A stretch of 64,000 nt of DNA from Shewanella sp. 10N.286.48.A6 (GCF_002873135.1 NZ_MCVI01000011.1:39690-103689), one strand, 5' to 3'; positions 7,720-18,369 are shown, counted from the stretch's first letter. The notes: generated by a model not told the origin, from the letters alone. Numbers and translations are program-made.

Positions 7720-8361
7720 ATGGCAGGCAGAACAGATACAAAAACAAGAATATTAGATGCTGCTGAAAAACTTTTCGCTGAGAGGGGCTTTTCAGAAACA
7801 TCTTTACGTCTAATTACTAGCAAAGCCGAAGTTAATTTAGCTTCAGTTAATTATCATTTTGGTTCAAAGAAAGAGCTGATTAGAGCCGTATTAGCACGCT
7901 ATTTAGATGTGTTCATGCCAAGTGCAGCTGCTGAAATAGATAGATTATTTAAAAATCCACAACTAGCTAATTTGAATGAGATATTTTCATCTCTAATTAA
8001 TCCATTATTGGAATTAAACCAAGTAAGGCAGGGTGGAACAACGATATTTCTGCAATTGTTAGGTCGTGGTTATATCGAAAGTCAGGGCCATTTAAGGTGG
8101 TTTATCACCACGCATTATGGTGATTATTTAAAAGTTTTCGTTAAAGCGGTATCAGAAAGTGCGCCGCATATTCCGCCTGCAGAAATGTTTTGGCGACTAC
8201 ACTTTACCTTAGGGACCATAGTATTCACCATGGCTTCAGCTGATGCACTTAACGAAATTGCAGAAGCTGATTATGGTGAACATAATGATACTGAAGCAAT
8301 CATTCGTAAGGTGATTCCATATATGGCCGCTGGTGTTTCAGTGCCAATTTTAGCTAAGTAA
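7720..8361 (+). CDS. psrA: TetR family fatty-acid regulator PsrA
   Basis: A 213-residue TetR regulator. The N-terminal helix-turn-helix segment, from ILDAAEKLFAERGF through NYHFGSKKELI, is nearly identical in pattern to Pseudomonas PsrA, which represses beta-oxidation genes and responds to long-chain fatty acids. The ligand domain follows (about 80-205) and includes EMFWRLHFTLGTI. An in-frame TTG at 7708 is also open, but the ATG at 7720 begins just before the conserved DNA-binding domain and is preferred. The gene is 12 bases before fadE and shares its promoter, with a PsrA box at 7686-7702. Confidence 0.88.
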   Translation: MAGRTDTKTRILDAAEKLFAERGFSETSLRLITSKAEVNLASVNYHFGSKKELIRAVLARYLDVFMPSAAAEIDRLFKNPQLANLNEIFSSLINPLLELNQVRQGGTTIFLQLLGRGYIESQGHLRWFITTHYGDYLKVFVKAVSESAPHIPPAEMFWRLHFTLGTIVFTMASADALNEIAEADYGEHNDTEAIIRKVIPYMAAGVSVPILAK

Positions 8362-8373
8362 TAAGGGATTAAC

Positions 8374-10650
8374 ATGACTGTCGTTATACTGGTTTTAATA
8401 GCACTTGCTGTGTTATTTGGTGTGCGTAATTTAAGGATGCGATTTATCACGCGTCCGGTTTTTTCGTTTTTTAAGAAAGTACTTCCGCCATTATCTAGTA
8501 CTGAAAAAGAGGCGATGGAAGCGGGTGATGTGTGGTGGGAAGGTGAATTGTTTGGCGGAAATCCAAACTGGAACACGCTTCACAATTACGGTAAACCCCA
8601 ATTAACAGCAGCTGAGCAAGACTTTATCAATAACCAAGTGCAAACAGCGCTGAGTATGATTGATGATTATGACATTGTTCACAACCGCAAAGACTTACCA
8701 CCTGAGTTATGGGATTACTTCAAAAAAGAAGGTTTTTTTGCATTAATTATTCCCACTAAATTTGGTGGTCGAGAGTTTTCTGCCTACGCCAACTCAACCA
8801 TTGTCAGTAAAATTGCCTCTCGCAGCATTAGTGCGGCCGTTACGGTTATGGTTCCTAACTCTTTAGGCCCTGGTGAGTTATTAACTCATTATGGTACTGA
8901 AGAGCAAAAACAGCGTTGGTTACCTGCGTTAGCTAATGGTGATGAGCTACCGTGTTTTGCGTTAACTGGCCCAGAGGCGGGATCAGACGCTGGTGCAATA
9001 CCTGATACTGGTATTGTGTGTCGCCGCGAATTTAATGGTGAAGAAGTATTAGGTTTAAGTCTTACTTGGGATAAACGTTACATTACCTTGGCACCTGTAG
9101 CTACAGTGCTTGGTCTTGCATTTCAAATGCGTGACCCTGAGGGCTTATTAGGTGATACGGTTAATCTTGGTATTACCTGTGCGTTAATTCCAACCGATCA
9201 TCCCGGTGTTGAAATTGGTCGTCGTCATAATCCATTGATGATGGCCTTTATGAACGGCACCACAAGTGGTGAAGATGTATTCATTCCACTGGATTGGATT
9301 ATTGGCGGCCCTCAGTTTGCGGGTAAAGGCTGGAGAATGCTGGTTGAGTGTTTATCTGCCGGCCGTGGTATTTCATTGCCAGCATTGGCAACTGCATCGG
9401 GTCATATGGCCACTAAAACCACAACAGCTTATAGTTATGTAAGACAGCAGTTCGGTATGCCAATTGGTAAATTTGAAGGTGTACAAGAAGCGCTAGCGCG
9501 TATTATCGCTAACACTTATCAATTAGAAGCGGCCAGATGTTTAACCACCACCGGTATTGATTTAAAAGTGAAACCATCGGTGGTTACCGCGATTGCTAAA
9601 TATCACATGACTGAATTAGGTCGAGATGTGGTAGAAGATGCGATGGATATTCAGTCTGGTAAAGGTATTCAGTTAGGGTCGAAAAACTATCTCGGTCATG
9701 CTTATATGGCCAGCCCTATTTCTATCACTGTTGAAGGGGCGAATATTTTGACCCGTTCGCTGATGATTTTTGGTCAAGGGGCAACACGCTGTCATCCTTA
9801 TGTATTGGCTGAAATGGAAACTGCGGCGATGGAAGATCAAAAAGCAGCCATTAACCGTTTCGATTCATTATTAATGGGCCATATGACTTATGCTATTCGA
9901 AATGGCGTCATGGCTTTCTTTAATGCATTAACAGCCAGTAAAACCAATTCATCGCCAGTTAGTGGTACCACTCAGCAATATTATCGTGATATGAGCCGTA
10001 TCTCGGCAGCTTTAGCGATAATGACTGATTTAGCTATGTTGGTCATGGGCGGTGATTTAAAACGTAAAGAGATGATCTCAGCGCGTATGGGCGATGTGCT
10101 AAGTCAATTATACCTAGCATCAGCAACCTTAAAGCTGTTTGAAGATAATGGCCGTCAACAAGATGATTTACCGGCAGTGCATTATGTTATGACTGAAAGA
10201 TTACATCTTGCCGCTAAAGCATTGGAAGAGGCTATTCGTAACTTCCCAAATAAGTTTGTTAGCGTATTGCTTAGAGTGATCATATTTCCATTAGGTAATC
10301 ACTTTAATGCGCCAACTGACAAACAAGCAACGACCTTAGCAGATGGTTTCATGCAACCTTCGCCAGCAAGAGATAGGTTAACTTTCTTATGTGCTGATTT
10401 TGACGGAGATAGCAGCGGCATTGCTGAAGTTGAGCAAGCATTTACAGCTAAATATGCTTGTAAAGGTTTGTACTCTCGCCTTAAGAAAGCCCAAAAAGCG
10501 GGGACTCTTGATGCGAAACAGCCAATGTTTGACTTGTTTAACCAAGCTTTAGCCAATGACGTGATTAATCAAGCAGAGCTTGAGCAGCTACTTGATGCCA
10601 ATGAAAAGCGCTTAGCTGCGATTCATGTCAATGATTTTGAAAGCCTATAA
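8374..10650 (+). CDS. fadE: acyl-CoA dehydrogenase FadE
   Basis: A 758-residue protein of the long FadE class, which carries out the first (FAD-dependent) oxidation of acyl-CoA in beta-oxidation. An N-terminal hydrophobic segment (TVVILVLIALAVLFGV) suggests inner-membrane attachment, as in E. coli FadE. The acyl-CoA dehydrogenase core (about 80-480) has FALTGPEAGSDAGAIPDTG and CLSAGRGISLPALATASG; the C-terminal DUF1974-type extension (about 490-755) is characteristic of this class. AAGGGA precedes the ATG at 8374. It is cotranscribed with psrA and ends at a strong bidirectional terminator. Confidence 0.92.
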   Translation: MTVVILVLIALAVLFGVRNLRMRFITRPVFSFFKKVLPPLSSTEKEAMEAGDVWWEGELFGGNPNWNTLHNYGKPQLTAAEQDFINNQVQTALSMIDDYDIVHNRKDLPPELWDYFKKEGFFALIIPTKFGGREFSAYANSTIVSKIASRSISAAVTVMVPNSLGPGELLTHYGTEEQKQRWLPALANGDELPCFALTGPEAGSDAGAIPDTGIVCRREFNGEEVLGLSLTWDKRYITLAPVATVLGLAFQMRDPEGLLGDTVNLGITCALIPTDHPGVEIGRRHNPLMMAFMNGTTSGEDVFIPLDWIIGGPQFAGKGWRMLVECLSAGRGISLPALATASGHMATKTTTAYSYVRQQFGMPIGKFEGVQEALARIIANTYQLEAARCLTTTGIDLKVKPSVVTAIAKYHMTELGRDVVEDAMDIQSGKGIQLGSKNYLGHAYMASPISITVEGANILTRSLMIFGQGATRCHPYVLAEMETAAMEDQKAAINRFDSLLMGHMTYAIRNGVMAFFNALTASKTNSSPVSGTTQQYYRDMSRISAALAIMTDLAMLVMGGDLKRKEMISARMGDVLSQLYLASATLKLFEDNGRQQDDLPAVHYVMTERLHLAAKALEEAIRNFPNKFVSVLLRVIIFPLGNHFNAPTDKQATTLADGFMQPSPARDRLTFLCADFDGDSSGIAEVEQAFTAKYACKGLYSRLKKAQKAGTLDAKQPMFDLFNQALANDVINQAELEQLLDANEKRLAAIHVNDFESL

Positions 10651-10799
10651 TCGAAAGTTAACTGACGTTTGACTGTAACGGTCTAGCGTTACCTGAGGTT
10701 TGAATGTTAAACAAGTAATGTTTATGCCTTGGGTACTGTTAGCCTGAAATAATGACGACACACAATTTTCTAAATCAAAACACACATATTTAGCACATA

Positions 10800-10829
10800 A
10801 AAAAACCACCTAATCAGGTGGTTTTTTAT
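10800..10829. terminator. bidirectional terminator between fadE and pykA
   Basis: ACCACCT (10806-10812) pairs with AGGTGGT (10817-10823) over an AATC loop, flanked by an A-run on one side and a T-run on the other. The stem can stop transcription from both convergent genes. Confidence 0.85.
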
Positions 10830-10855
10830 TAGCTATTTGAAGCAATTAACTCATA

Positions 10856-12295
10856 TTAAGCAACAACAAGTACTTTACAAGTGTTAGTGCCACCAACAGT
10901 TTCCATTGCATCGCCTTTAGTCATTAATACCATGTCACCTGATTTAAGGTAACCAGCAGCTGCAACCGCTTTTAACGCTTCTGATGCTAATGCATCAGCT
11001 GGGAAAGCTGTAGAATCAAACTGAACTGGCATAACGCCACGGAATAAAGCTAATTTTGCTAAGGTCTTTTGATGACGAGACAGTGCGAAAATTGGTAATG
11101 CAGAGCTGATGCGCGACATTAACTTGGTGGTTTCGCCTGATTCAGTCAAGCTGATGATAGCTTTAACACCTTTTAAATGGTTTGCAGCATACATAGTTGA
11201 AAGGGCAATGGTTTCTTCAATAGTATCGAATGTTTCGTTCATTCTATGCTTAGAAGACATCACTGATGGATGCTGCTCTGCACCAGCACAAACATTGCTC
11301 ATTGCTAACACAGTCTCTTCAGGGAAGTCACCGGCAGCAGTTTCAGCTGAAAGCATCACAGCGTCAGTGCCATCTAGTACGGCGTTCGCTACGTCCATAA
11401 CTTCAGCACGAGTTGGCATAGGGCTTGAAATCATTGATTCCATCATTTGAGTTGCAGTAATCACAACTTTGTTCAATTGACGTGAACGACGGATAAGTTT
11501 CTTTTGTACTGCAACTAATGCAGCATCGCCAATTTCAACACCTAAGTCACCACGTGCAACCATTACCGCGTCAGATGCTTTAATGACATCGTCCATCGCT
11601 TCATCAGTACCAACAGCTTCTGCACGTTCTACTTTTGATACAATGAGTGCAAAACTGCCCGCATCTTCAGCAAGCTTACGTGCTAAATCTAAATCAGCGC
11701 CAGTACGTGGGAAAGAAACGGCTAAGTAATCAACCTGAATTTGCGCAGCCGTTAAAATATCTGCTTTGTCTTTTTCAGTTAGTGCAGGGGCTGTTAATCC
11801 GCCGCCTTTTTTGTTGATGCCTTTATTATTAGATAAAGGACCCGCAACAGTAACACTTGTGAAAACTTTACGACCTTCTACAGATTCAACTTTAAGCTGA
11901 ACACGGCCGTCATCAAGCATAAGAATGTCACCTATGACAACGTCATTTGGCAATTCTTTATAATCGATACCAACTTGTTTCTCGTCACCTTCACCTTTAG
12001 CAAGATCTGCATCTAAAATGAAAGTATCACCTAAATTCAACTGAATTTTTTTGTTATCTTTAAAGGTAGATACACGAATTTTGGGGCCTTGCAAATCACC
12101 TAATACAGCTACGTGAACACCTAACTCTTTTGCAATATTGCGAGCGTCAGTAGCACGTTTAAGATGATCTTCTGGTGAGCCGTGTGAGAAGTTAAGACGT
12201 ACAACATTTGCACCAGCGGCAATGATTTTACGTAGGTTATCATCGCGGTCGGTTGCAGGTCCAAGTGTCGTAACGATTTTAGTTCTGCGGAACAT
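10856..12295 (-). CDS. pykA: pyruvate kinase PykA
   Basis: A 479-residue pyruvate kinase, catalysing phosphoenolpyruvate plus ADP to pyruvate plus ATP in the cytoplasm. The start [15 protein letters not shown], the NFSHG segment, [10 protein letters not shown], the active-site loop [10 protein letters not shown] and [14 protein letters not shown] are all present. The length and the C-terminal domain are those of the PykA (type II) enzyme. It is transcribed alone, away from hexR, with a HexR-like box about 80 bases upstream. Its position beside hexR and the Entner-Doudoroff operon fits a role in disposing of PEP made by that pathway. Confidence 0.95.
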   Translation of the reverse strand: MFRRTKIVTTLGPATDRDDNLRKIIAAGANVVRLNFSHGSPEDHLKRATDARNIAKELGVHVAVLGDLQGPKIRVSTFKDNKKIQLNLGDTFILDADLAKGEGDEKQVGIDYKELPNDVVIGDILMLDDGRVQLKVESVEGRKVFTSVTVAGPLSNNKGINKKGGGLTAPALTEKDKADILTAAQIQVDYLAVSFPRTGADLDLARKLAEDAGSFALIVSKVERAEAVGTDEAMDDVIKASDAVMVARGDLGVEIGDAALVAVQKKLIRRSRQLNKVVITATQMMESMISSPMPTRAEVMDVANAVLDGTDAVMLSAETAAGDFPEETVLAMSNVCAGAEQHPSVMSSKHRMNETFDTIEETIALSTMYAANHLKGVKAIISLTESGETTKLMSRISSALPIFALSRHQKTLAKLALFRGVMPVQFDSTAFPADALASEALKAVAAAGYLKSGDMVLMTKGDAMETVGGTNTCKVLVVA

Positions 12296-12374
12296 AGGAT
12301 ACTCCGTTAATTTAAAAGAAAAAGAATTCGGTACTAAATATTATGGACTTATATTAACAGAGATTTTCGAATTA

Positions 12375-12389
12375 TGTAGGAAAGTTACG
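12375..12389. promoter_or_regulatory. HexR-like box upstream of pykA
   Basis: TGTAGGAAAGTTACG matches the HexR consensus TGTAATWWWATTACA at 11 of 15 positions and lies 80 bases before the pykA start. pykA is a known HexR target in Shewanella; the site itself is my reading. Confidence 0.5.
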
Positions 12390-12445
12390 AACAAAAAGAT
12401 CGTTTTTGAGATATATATCTGTGACTGAGTCGTATAAATTCAATA

Positions 12446-12481
12446 AAAAAGGCCGAACAGGTAATATTGTTCGGCCTTTCG
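12446..12481 (-). terminator. terminator of hexR
   Basis: GGCCGAACA (12451-12459) pairs with TGTTCGGCC (12468-12476). On the minus strand the stem is followed by TTTTTT, so it ends hexR transcription. Confidence 0.8.
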
Positions 12482-12504
12482 GACAGGTAATTATTTAGTA
12501 ATAA

Positions 12505-13359
12505 TTAGATGGTAAGATCTTTATTTATCCGAGATTCTTTCAATACTTCTTTAACACGTTTTAGATTATCGCGAAAACGCGGGCCTCTTCTCAAGGTAAA
12601 GCCTGTGGCTAACACATCAATAGTAACCAGCTGTGCTAAACGTGAAGCCATAGGTAAATACATGTCAGTATCTTCTGGCACTTCCATGGTCACCGGCAAC
12701 GTACATTCGTGAGACAGTGGCGAGTTACGAGCAGTAATCCCAATCACCGCAGCGCCATTTTCACGGGCAATTCGGGCTATTTCGATTAATGATTTAGTAC
12801 GGCCAGTGTGGGATATAAGCACCACAACATCACCTTCATCGCAGCCAATACAGCTCATACGTTGCATTAATACATCATCAAAACAAATGACCGGTACGTT
12901 AAAACGGAAGAACTTATTTTGCGCATCGTGAGCAACTGATGAGGATGCTCCCAGGCCAAAAAACGATATTGTTTTAGCTTGCGTTAAAATATCTACGGCT
13001 TTATTGACTGCAACCACATCAAGGCTTTGACGGGCAGTATCAAGGGATGCCATTGAAGATTCGAAGATTTTTGTTGTATAGGATTCAGGAGAATCATCTT
13101 CTTCAACATGGCGGCTTACATAAGGTGTACCGTTAGCAAGACTTTGGGCCAAATGTAACTTAAAATCAGGGAAGCCCTTAGTATCAAGTCTGCGACAAAA
13201 ACGGTTCACAGTGGGTTCGCTGACGTCAGCCATTTTGGCAAGCGTTGCAATACTAGAGTGAATCGCCGTTTGCGGAGAAGAGAGAATGACCTCTGCAACT
13301 TTTCGCTCTGACTTACTAAATTGTGTAAGGCTTTTTTGCACCTTCTCAAGGGTATTCAT
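12505..13359 (-). CDS. hexR: RpiR family transcriptional regulator HexR
   Basis: A 284-residue regulator with an N-terminal RpiR-type helix-turn-helix (about 1-77, with MADVSEPTVNRFCRRL as recognition region) and a C-terminal SIS sugar-phosphate-binding domain (about 125-255, with FFGLGASSSVAHDA and ISHTGRTKSLIE). HexR senses 2-keto-3-deoxy-6-phosphogluconate, the Entner-Doudoroff intermediate. In Shewanella it controls zwf, edd-eda, pykA and fermentation genes. It is divergent from zwf and the shared 330-base region holds HexR boxes, so autoregulation is likely. Confidence 0.95.
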   Translation of the reverse strand: MNTLEKVQKSLTQFSKSERKVAEVILSSPQTAIHSSIATLAKMADVSEPTVNRFCRRLDTKGFPDFKLHLAQSLANGTPYVSRHVEEDDSPESYTTKIFESSMASLDTARQSLDVVAVNKAVDILTQAKTISFFGLGASSSVAHDAQNKFFRFNVPVICFDDVLMQRMSCIGCDEGDVVVLISHTGRTKSLIEIARIARENGAAVIGITARNSPLSHECTLPVTMEVPEDTDMYLPMASRLAQLVTIDVLATGFTLRRGPRFRDNLKRVKEVLKESRINKDLTI

Positions 13360-13385
13360 AAGTAATTGTCCGCTAAAATGGATGA

Positions 13386-13409
13386 TGTAATTTTATATCA
13401 TAAATTACA
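13386..13409. promoter_or_regulatory. HexR box in the hexR promoter
   Basis: TGTAATTTTATATCA (13386-13400) matches TGTAATWWWATTACA at 13 of 15 positions. The wider site is a 24-base inverted repeat with arms TGTAATTT and AAATTACA. It begins 27 bases upstream of the hexR start, which suits autorepression. Confidence 0.65.
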
Positions 13410-13596
13410 ATTTAGGAGGAAATGAAGTAATTTTCATACCTCTAAAAACGATTATAAGCCGTTTTGTTTTATTTTTTGTAACTAATCTATGATAGTAAAG
13501 TAATTTAACAACTAAAATACTATCAGGTTTTATGTGAAAAAGGCTAGATGTAACCAATATCAATAATTGTAAAATTATAATGCACAACTTTAATTC

Positions 13597-13611
13597 TGTT
13601 GTTATATTACA
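13597..13611. promoter_or_regulatory. HexR box in the zwf promoter
   Basis: TGTTGTTATATTACA matches the HexR consensus at 13 of 15 positions and ends 78 bases before zwf. A weaker partial site (11 of 15) lies at 13568-13582. The rest of the 330-base hexR-zwf gap is AT-rich and holds no gene that I can see. Confidence 0.7.
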
Positions 13612-13689
13612 ACAAAAGTGTGCTTTTATTCACTGGCAACTAAAAATGGTTTGCCTGTGAACACGCATAATAAAGGAGTATTTTAAGCA

Positions 13690-15162
13690 ATGAGTAACTC
13701 ATCAATAGGCGCCAAGGCTTGCGACTTTGTACTTTTTGGCACCAAAGGCGATTTAGCACGCCGTAAGTTGTTACCTTCTCTCTATCAGCTTGATAAAGCG
13801 AATCTATTAGATAAAGACACCAAAGTTATTGGTGTCGCTAAAGATGCCTTTACTCAAGAAGAGTTCATTGAACTTGTCAATAAAGCATTAAACACTTTTG
13901 TAAAGGACGAGTTATGTGAAGAGACCCTCGCTCGCTTTATTGCTCGTTGTCATTATATCGGTACTAATTTTACCGATTCTGAAGGCTACAAAGCTTTCCA
14001 TGGTCTTTTAGAGCCAACTAAGCGTGTAATGGTCAGCTATTTCGCCACGCCTCCGTCAATCTTTGGTGAAATCTGTCGTTGTCTTAATGAGCAAAACCTT
14101 ATTCATTCCGACACCCGTATCGTGCTTGAAAAGCCAATTGGCACTTGCCTTGCGTCATCAAAAGTCATTAATGACAAAGTTTCTGAATTCTTCAATGAAA
14201 ATCAAGTTTACCGAATTGACCACTATTTAGGTAAAGAAACCGTTCAAAATCTCATTGCCCTGCGCTTTGCGAATTCATTGTTTGCTTCTAAATGGGATAA
14301 CCGCACGATTGATCATGTACAAATCACCGTAGCTGAAGAAGTCGGTATTGAAGGTCGTTGGGGATACTTTGATACTGCAGGTCAAATGCGTGACATGATC
14401 CAAAACCATTTACTGCAGGTGCTGACGCTTGTGGCAATGGACCCGCCAGTAAATTTAGATGCTGATAGCATTCGTGATGAAAAAGTAAAAGTACTTAAGT
14501 CATTGCGTCCAATTACCCCAAACAACGTGTTTGAAAACACGGTTCGTGGTCAATATTCTAGTGGTTATTTAAAAGGCTCACCTGTTCCTGGTTATTTAGA
14601 AGAAGAGGGCGCCAATGTTAAATCTAACACTGAAACCTTTGTAGCGCTTCGTGTTGATATTGATAATTGGCGCTGGGCTGGCGTGCCGTTCTACTTACGT
14701 AGTGGCAAACGTATGCCGTTTAAGAGCAGTGAGATTGTGGTTTACTTCAAAAACCCGCCGCATAATTTATATCGTGACACCATGCGTAACTTACCACCAA
14801 ACAAGTTGACTATTCGTTTGCAACCCCATGAAGGTGTTGAAATTCAAATGATGAATAAAGTCCCAGGTCTGGAAGAAAAGCAACGCATCCAAACCACCAA
14901 ACTTGATTTAAGTTTCACCGATACCTTTAAAAACGAACGCATTGCCGACGCTTACGAACGTTTATTACTTGAAGCCATGTTAGGTAATCAAGCATTGTTC
15001 GTGCGCCGTGATGAAGTTGAGCAAGCCTGGACTTGGGTCGATGGCATCATCAATTCTTGGGAAAATGGCGGCGAGAAGCCTAAGCCATATCCAGCAGGTA
15101 CATGGGGCCCTGTGGCTTCAGTTGCTTTAATCACTAAAGATGGTCGTTCTTGGGACGAGTAA
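13690..15162 (+). CDS. zwf: glucose-6-phosphate 1-dehydrogenase
   Basis: A 490-residue cytoplasmic enzyme oxidising glucose-6-phosphate to 6-phosphogluconolactone with NAD(P). The nucleotide-binding start CDFVLFGTKGDLARRKLLPSL, the substrate and catalytic motif RIDHYLGKETVQN and the EKPIG segment are present. It is the first gene of zwf-pgl-edd-eda, which sends sugar phosphates through the Entner-Doudoroff route to pyruvate and glyceraldehyde-3-phosphate. AAAGGAG lies slightly far (11 bases) from the ATG at 13690. It is probably repressed by HexR through the box at 13597. Confidence 0.96.
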   Translation: MSNSSIGAKACDFVLFGTKGDLARRKLLPSLYQLDKANLLDKDTKVIGVAKDAFTQEEFIELVNKALNTFVKDELCEETLARFIARCHYIGTNFTDSEGYKAFHGLLEPTKRVMVSYFATPPSIFGEICRCLNEQNLIHSDTRIVLEKPIGTCLASSKVINDKVSEFFNENQVYRIDHYLGKETVQNLIALRFANSLFASKWDNRTIDHVQITVAEEVGIEGRWGYFDTAGQMRDMIQNHLLQVLTLVAMDPPVNLDADSIRDEKVKVLKSLRPITPNNVFENTVRGQYSSGYLKGSPVPGYLEEEGANVKSNTETFVALRVDIDNWRWAGVPFYLRSGKRMPFKSSEIVVYFKNPPHNLYRDTMRNLPPNKLTIRLQPHEGVEIQMMNKVPGLEEKQRIQTTKLDLSFTDTFKNERIADAYERLLLEAMLGNQALFVRRDEVEQAWTWVDGIINSWENGGEKPKPYPAGTWGPVASVALITKDGRSWDE

Positions 15163-15171
15163 GGAAATATT

Positions 15172-15870
15172 ATGATTAAAGAATCTGTATTTAAAGCATT
15201 TGCAACCCCAGCGGATCTCGAAGCCAAATTAGCTGACAAAATTGCCAGTCAGTTGCAGGATGCGGTTGATAGCCGTGGTAAAGCAAGCCTTGTTGTTTCA
15301 GGTGGCTCGACACCGCTTAAATTATTTCAATTACTAAGCAATAAAGCGATCGACTGGAGTGATGTTTATATCACACTTGCCGATGAACGTTGGGTAGATG
15401 CAGAAGCTGCAGATTCTAACGAGCGCTTAGTAAGAGCACATTTATTACAAAATCGCGCAGCAAGTGCCAAATTCCGTGGTTTAAAGAATATGTTTGATAG
15501 CCCTGAAAAGGGCTGTGACATGACGATTGAGTCTCTGGCTAACTTCCCTAAACCATTTGATGTTGTGGTATTAGGCATGGGTACAGATGGCCACACTTGT
15601 TCGTGGTTCCCTTGCAGTAAAGAATTAGAAAACGCTTTTACGACTGGTTTACTTTGCGCAGCCGTTAATCCAACGACTGCTCCACATGCACGTATTACCT
15701 TATCTAAAGGTGCCATTTTAAACAGTCGCCAGATTTATCTGCATTTAGTAGGTGAGTCAAAACTATCCGTATATCGCCAAGCTTTGGAAAGCGACGATGT
15801 GAATGCAATGCCAATTAGAGCCGTATTAGCGCAGCGTAAAACGCCCGTTGATGTGTTTTATAGCGCGTAA
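15172..15870 (+). CDS. pgl: 6-phosphogluconolactonase
   Basis: A 232-residue DevB/SOL-type lactonase, which hydrolyses 6-phosphogluconolactone to 6-phosphogluconate. The family motifs [37 protein letters not shown] and ITLSKGAI are present; the His of DGHT is in the active site. It starts 9 bases after zwf and stops 11 bases before edd, so it is translated from the same operon messenger. Its length is normal. Confidence 0.93.
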   Translation: MIKESVFKAFATPADLEAKLADKIASQLQDAVDSRGKASLVVSGGSTPLKLFQLLSNKAIDWSDVYITLADERWVDAEAADSNERLVRAHLLQNRAASAKFRGLKNMFDSPEKGCDMTIESLANFPKPFDVVVLGMGTDGHTCSWFPCSKELENAFTTGLLCAAVNPTTAPHARITLSKGAILNSRQIYLHLVGESKLSVYRQALESDDVNAMPIRAVLAQRKTPVDVFYSA

Positions 15871-15881
15871 AGGAGTTAACC

Positions 15882-17708
15882 ATGCACTCAGTAGTTCAAG
15901 CTGTTACCGATCGAATTATCGCTCGTAGCCAAGATTCACGTAAAAAATATCTCGAAGCATTAAACGATGCTCGCGCCAAAGGCGTACATCGTAGTGCATT
16001 AAGCTGTGGTAACTTAGCCCACGGTTTTGCGGCTTGTAAGCCAGATGATAAAGACTCTTTACGTCAATTAACCAAAGCGAATATCGGTATTGTGACGGCA
16101 TTTAACGACATGTTATCTGCTCATCAGCCATATGAAGATTACCCAAATTTCATTAAAAAAGCCTGCCAAGAAGTCGGTAGTGTTGCTCAAGTTGCTGCGG
16201 GCGTTCCGGCAATGTGTGACGGTGTGACCCAAGGCCAACCTGGCATGGAGCTTAGCTTACTGAGTCGTGAAGTGATTGCTATGTCAACGGCGGTGGGTTT
16301 ATCTCACAACATGTTTGACGGTGCCTTATTATTAGGTATTTGCGACAAGATTGTTCCGGGTTTATTGATTGGCGCGTTAAGTTTTGGCCATTTACCAATG
16401 ATGTTTGTGCCAGCAGGTCCAATGAAATCTGGTATTCCAAACAAAGAAAAAGCCCGTGTACGTCAACAATTTGCTCAAGGCAAAGTTGATAGAGCGGCAT
16501 TGTTAGAAGCTGAATCAAGCTCTTATCACAGTGCGGGTACTTGTACTTTCTACGGTACTGCTAACTCTAATCAGTTAATGCTTGAAATGATGGGCTTACA
16601 GTTACCTGGTTCTTCGTTTGTGAATCCTGATGATCCACTACGTGATGAACTAACCGCAATGGCAGCTAAACAAGTGTGTCGTTTAACCGAAATGGGTACC
16701 CAATACACCCCAATCGGTGAGATTGTTAACGAAAAATCAGTGGTTAATGGCATTGTAGGCATCCTTGCAACAGGTGGTTCTACCAACCTGACTATGCACA
16801 TTGTTGCTGCCGCGCGCGCCGCTGGCATCATTGTCAACTGGGACGATTTTTCAGATTTATCTGATTGCGTACCGTTAATGGCCAAGGTTTATCCAAATGG
16901 ACATGCTGATATTAACCATTTCCACGCCGCAGGCGGTATGGCATTTTTAGTCAAAGAATTGCTAGATGCAGGGCTTATCCATGAGGATGTCAACACTGTA
17001 GCGGGCTTTGGTTTACGTAAATATACCCAAGAGCCGCGCATTCTTGATGGCAAGTTAACTTGGGTTGATGGGCCAACAGAAAGTTTAGACAAAGAAGTGT
17101 TAACTCACATCGACACACCTTTTCAAAATAACGGCGGTCTAAAATTACTTAAAGGTAACCTTGGTCGTTCAGTGATCAAAGTCTCTGCTGTACCAGCTGG
17201 CAACCGAGTTGTTGAAGGTCCAGCGGTTGTGATTGACGACCAAAACAAGCTTGATGCAATTTTCCAAGCAGGTGGTTTAGACCGAGATTGTGTTGTGGTG
17301 GTAAAAGGCCAAGGCCCGAAAGCTAACGGTATGCCAGAGTTACATAAACTCACGCCATATTTAGGTACATTACAAGATAAGGGCTTCAAAGTGGCGCTTG
17401 TTACAGATGGCCGTATGTCTGGCGCGTCAGGCAAAGTGCCTGCAGCGATTCACTTAACGCCAGAAGCATTAGATGGTGGCCTTATCGCTAAGGTTGAAGA
17501 TGGCGACATGATCCGTGTCAATGCTGATACCGGCGAGCTAAGTTTACTGGTGGATGAAGCCACTTTAACTGCACGTGTAGCTGGGAAAGTAGATCTACAT
17601 CACTCAAGTTATGGCATGGGCCGTGAATTATTCGGTGCTTTACGAAATAGTTTAAGCAGCCCAGAAACAGGCGCTCGTAGTACCAGTGCCATTGACGAAA
17701 TTTATTAA
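15882..17708 (+). CDS. edd: phosphogluconate dehydratase
   Basis: A 608-residue iron-sulfur dehydratase of the IlvD/Edd family, converting 6-phosphogluconate to 2-keto-3-deoxy-6-phosphogluconate (KDPG). Family segments include [80 protein letters not shown] and [16 protein letters not shown]. The Cys residues of these motifs ligate the cluster. It is the third gene of the operon, 12 bases after pgl and 19 bases before eda. KDPG, its product, is the effector of HexR. Confidence 0.96.
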   Translation: MHSVVQAVTDRIIARSQDSRKKYLEALNDARAKGVHRSALSCGNLAHGFAACKPDDKDSLRQLTKANIGIVTAFNDMLSAHQPYEDYPNFIKKACQEVGSVAQVAAGVPAMCDGVTQGQPGMELSLLSREVIAMSTAVGLSHNMFDGALLLGICDKIVPGLLIGALSFGHLPMMFVPAGPMKSGIPNKEKARVRQQFAQGKVDRAALLEAESSSYHSAGTCTFYGTANSNQLMLEMMGLQLPGSSFVNPDDPLRDELTAMAAKQVCRLTEMGTQYTPIGEIVNEKSVVNGIVGILATGGSTNLTMHIVAAARAAGIIVNWDDFSDLSDCVPLMAKVYPNGHADINHFHAAGGMAFLVKELLDAGLIHEDVNTVAGFGLRKYTQEPRILDGKLTWVDGPTESLDKEVLTHIDTPFQNNGGLKLLKGNLGRSVIKVSAVPAGNRVVEGPAVVIDDQNKLDAIFQAGGLDRDCVVVVKGQGPKANGMPELHKLTPYLGTLQDKGFKVALVTDGRMSGASGKVPAAIHLTPEALDGGLIAKVEDGDMIRVNADTGELSLLVDEATLTARVAGKVDLHHSSYGMGRELFGALRNSLSSPETGARSTSAIDEIY

Positions 17709-17727
17709 TTAAAAGGAAGATACTCGA

Positions 17728-18369
17728 ATGCTTGAGAATAACTGGACGTTACAGCCACAAGATATTTTTAAACGCAGCCCGATTGTTCCTGTAATGGTTA
17801 TCAATAAAATTGAGCATGCAGTACCGTTAGCTAAAGCATTAGTAGCGGGCGGCATCAGTGTTTTAGAAGTCACTTTACGCACAGAATGTGCTTTAGAAGC
17901 CATTGCATTAATTGCTAAAGAAGTCCCAGATGCGTTAGTGGGGGCAGGTACTATTTTAAATGAATTGCAACTGCAGCAAGCTGTAGATGCGGGTTCACAA
18001 TTTATTATTACGCCAGGTGCTACCGTTGACCTGTTAAAAGCAGCTAAGCGTGGTAATGTGCCGTTAATTCCAGGTGTTGCGAGCATCTCAGAAGTCATGG
18101 CGGGGATGGAGTTGGGTTACACCCATTTTAAATTCTTCCCAGCTGAAGCGTCTGGCGGCGTTAATGCACTGAAAGCCTTCTCGGGTCCATTGGCGAATAT
18201 TCGTTTTTGTCCAACAGGCGGTATTACGCCGACAAGTTATAAAAATTACTTAGCATTAGCTAATGTTGATTGTATTGGTGGTAGCTGGATAGCGCCTACT
18301 GATGCAATGGAACAAGAAGATTGGGGTCGTATTACCCAGCTCTGTAAAGATGCCATCGGCGCTTTATAA
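17728..18369 (+). CDS. eda: KDPG aldolase (2-keto-3-deoxy-6-phosphogluconate aldolase)
   Basis: A 213-residue class I aldolase, splitting KDPG into pyruvate and glyceraldehyde-3-phosphate. The catalytic Glu is in LEVTLRTE and the Schiff-base Lys in THFKFFPAEASGG; GAGTILN and FCPTGGI complete the barrel motifs. It is the last gene of the zwf-pgl-edd-eda operon, preceded by AAGGAAG, and is followed by a hairpin terminator at 18395. Such aldolases usually also act on 4-hydroxy-2-oxoglutarate. Confidence 0.96.
   Translation: MLENNWTLQPQDIFKRSPIVPVMVINKIEHAVPLAKALVAGGISVLEVTLRTECALEAIALIAKEVPDALVGAGTILNELQLQQAVDAGSQFIITPGATVDLLKAAKRGNVPLIPGVASISEVMAGMELGYTHFKFFPAEASGGVNALKAFSGPLANIRFCPTGGITPTSYKNYLALANVDCIGGSWIAPTDAMEQEDWGRITQLCKDAIGAL

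Noticed and set aside
10700-10722. Second PsrA site after fadE (AAAC...GTTT)
   Set aside because: The spacing between half sites is seven bases rather than two to four, and the place is downstream of the operon.
13568-13582. Third HexR-like box before zwf (TGTAAAATTATAATG)
   Set aside because: Only 11 of 15 matches in an AT-rich stretch; chance similarity is likely, so it is not listed as a separate site.
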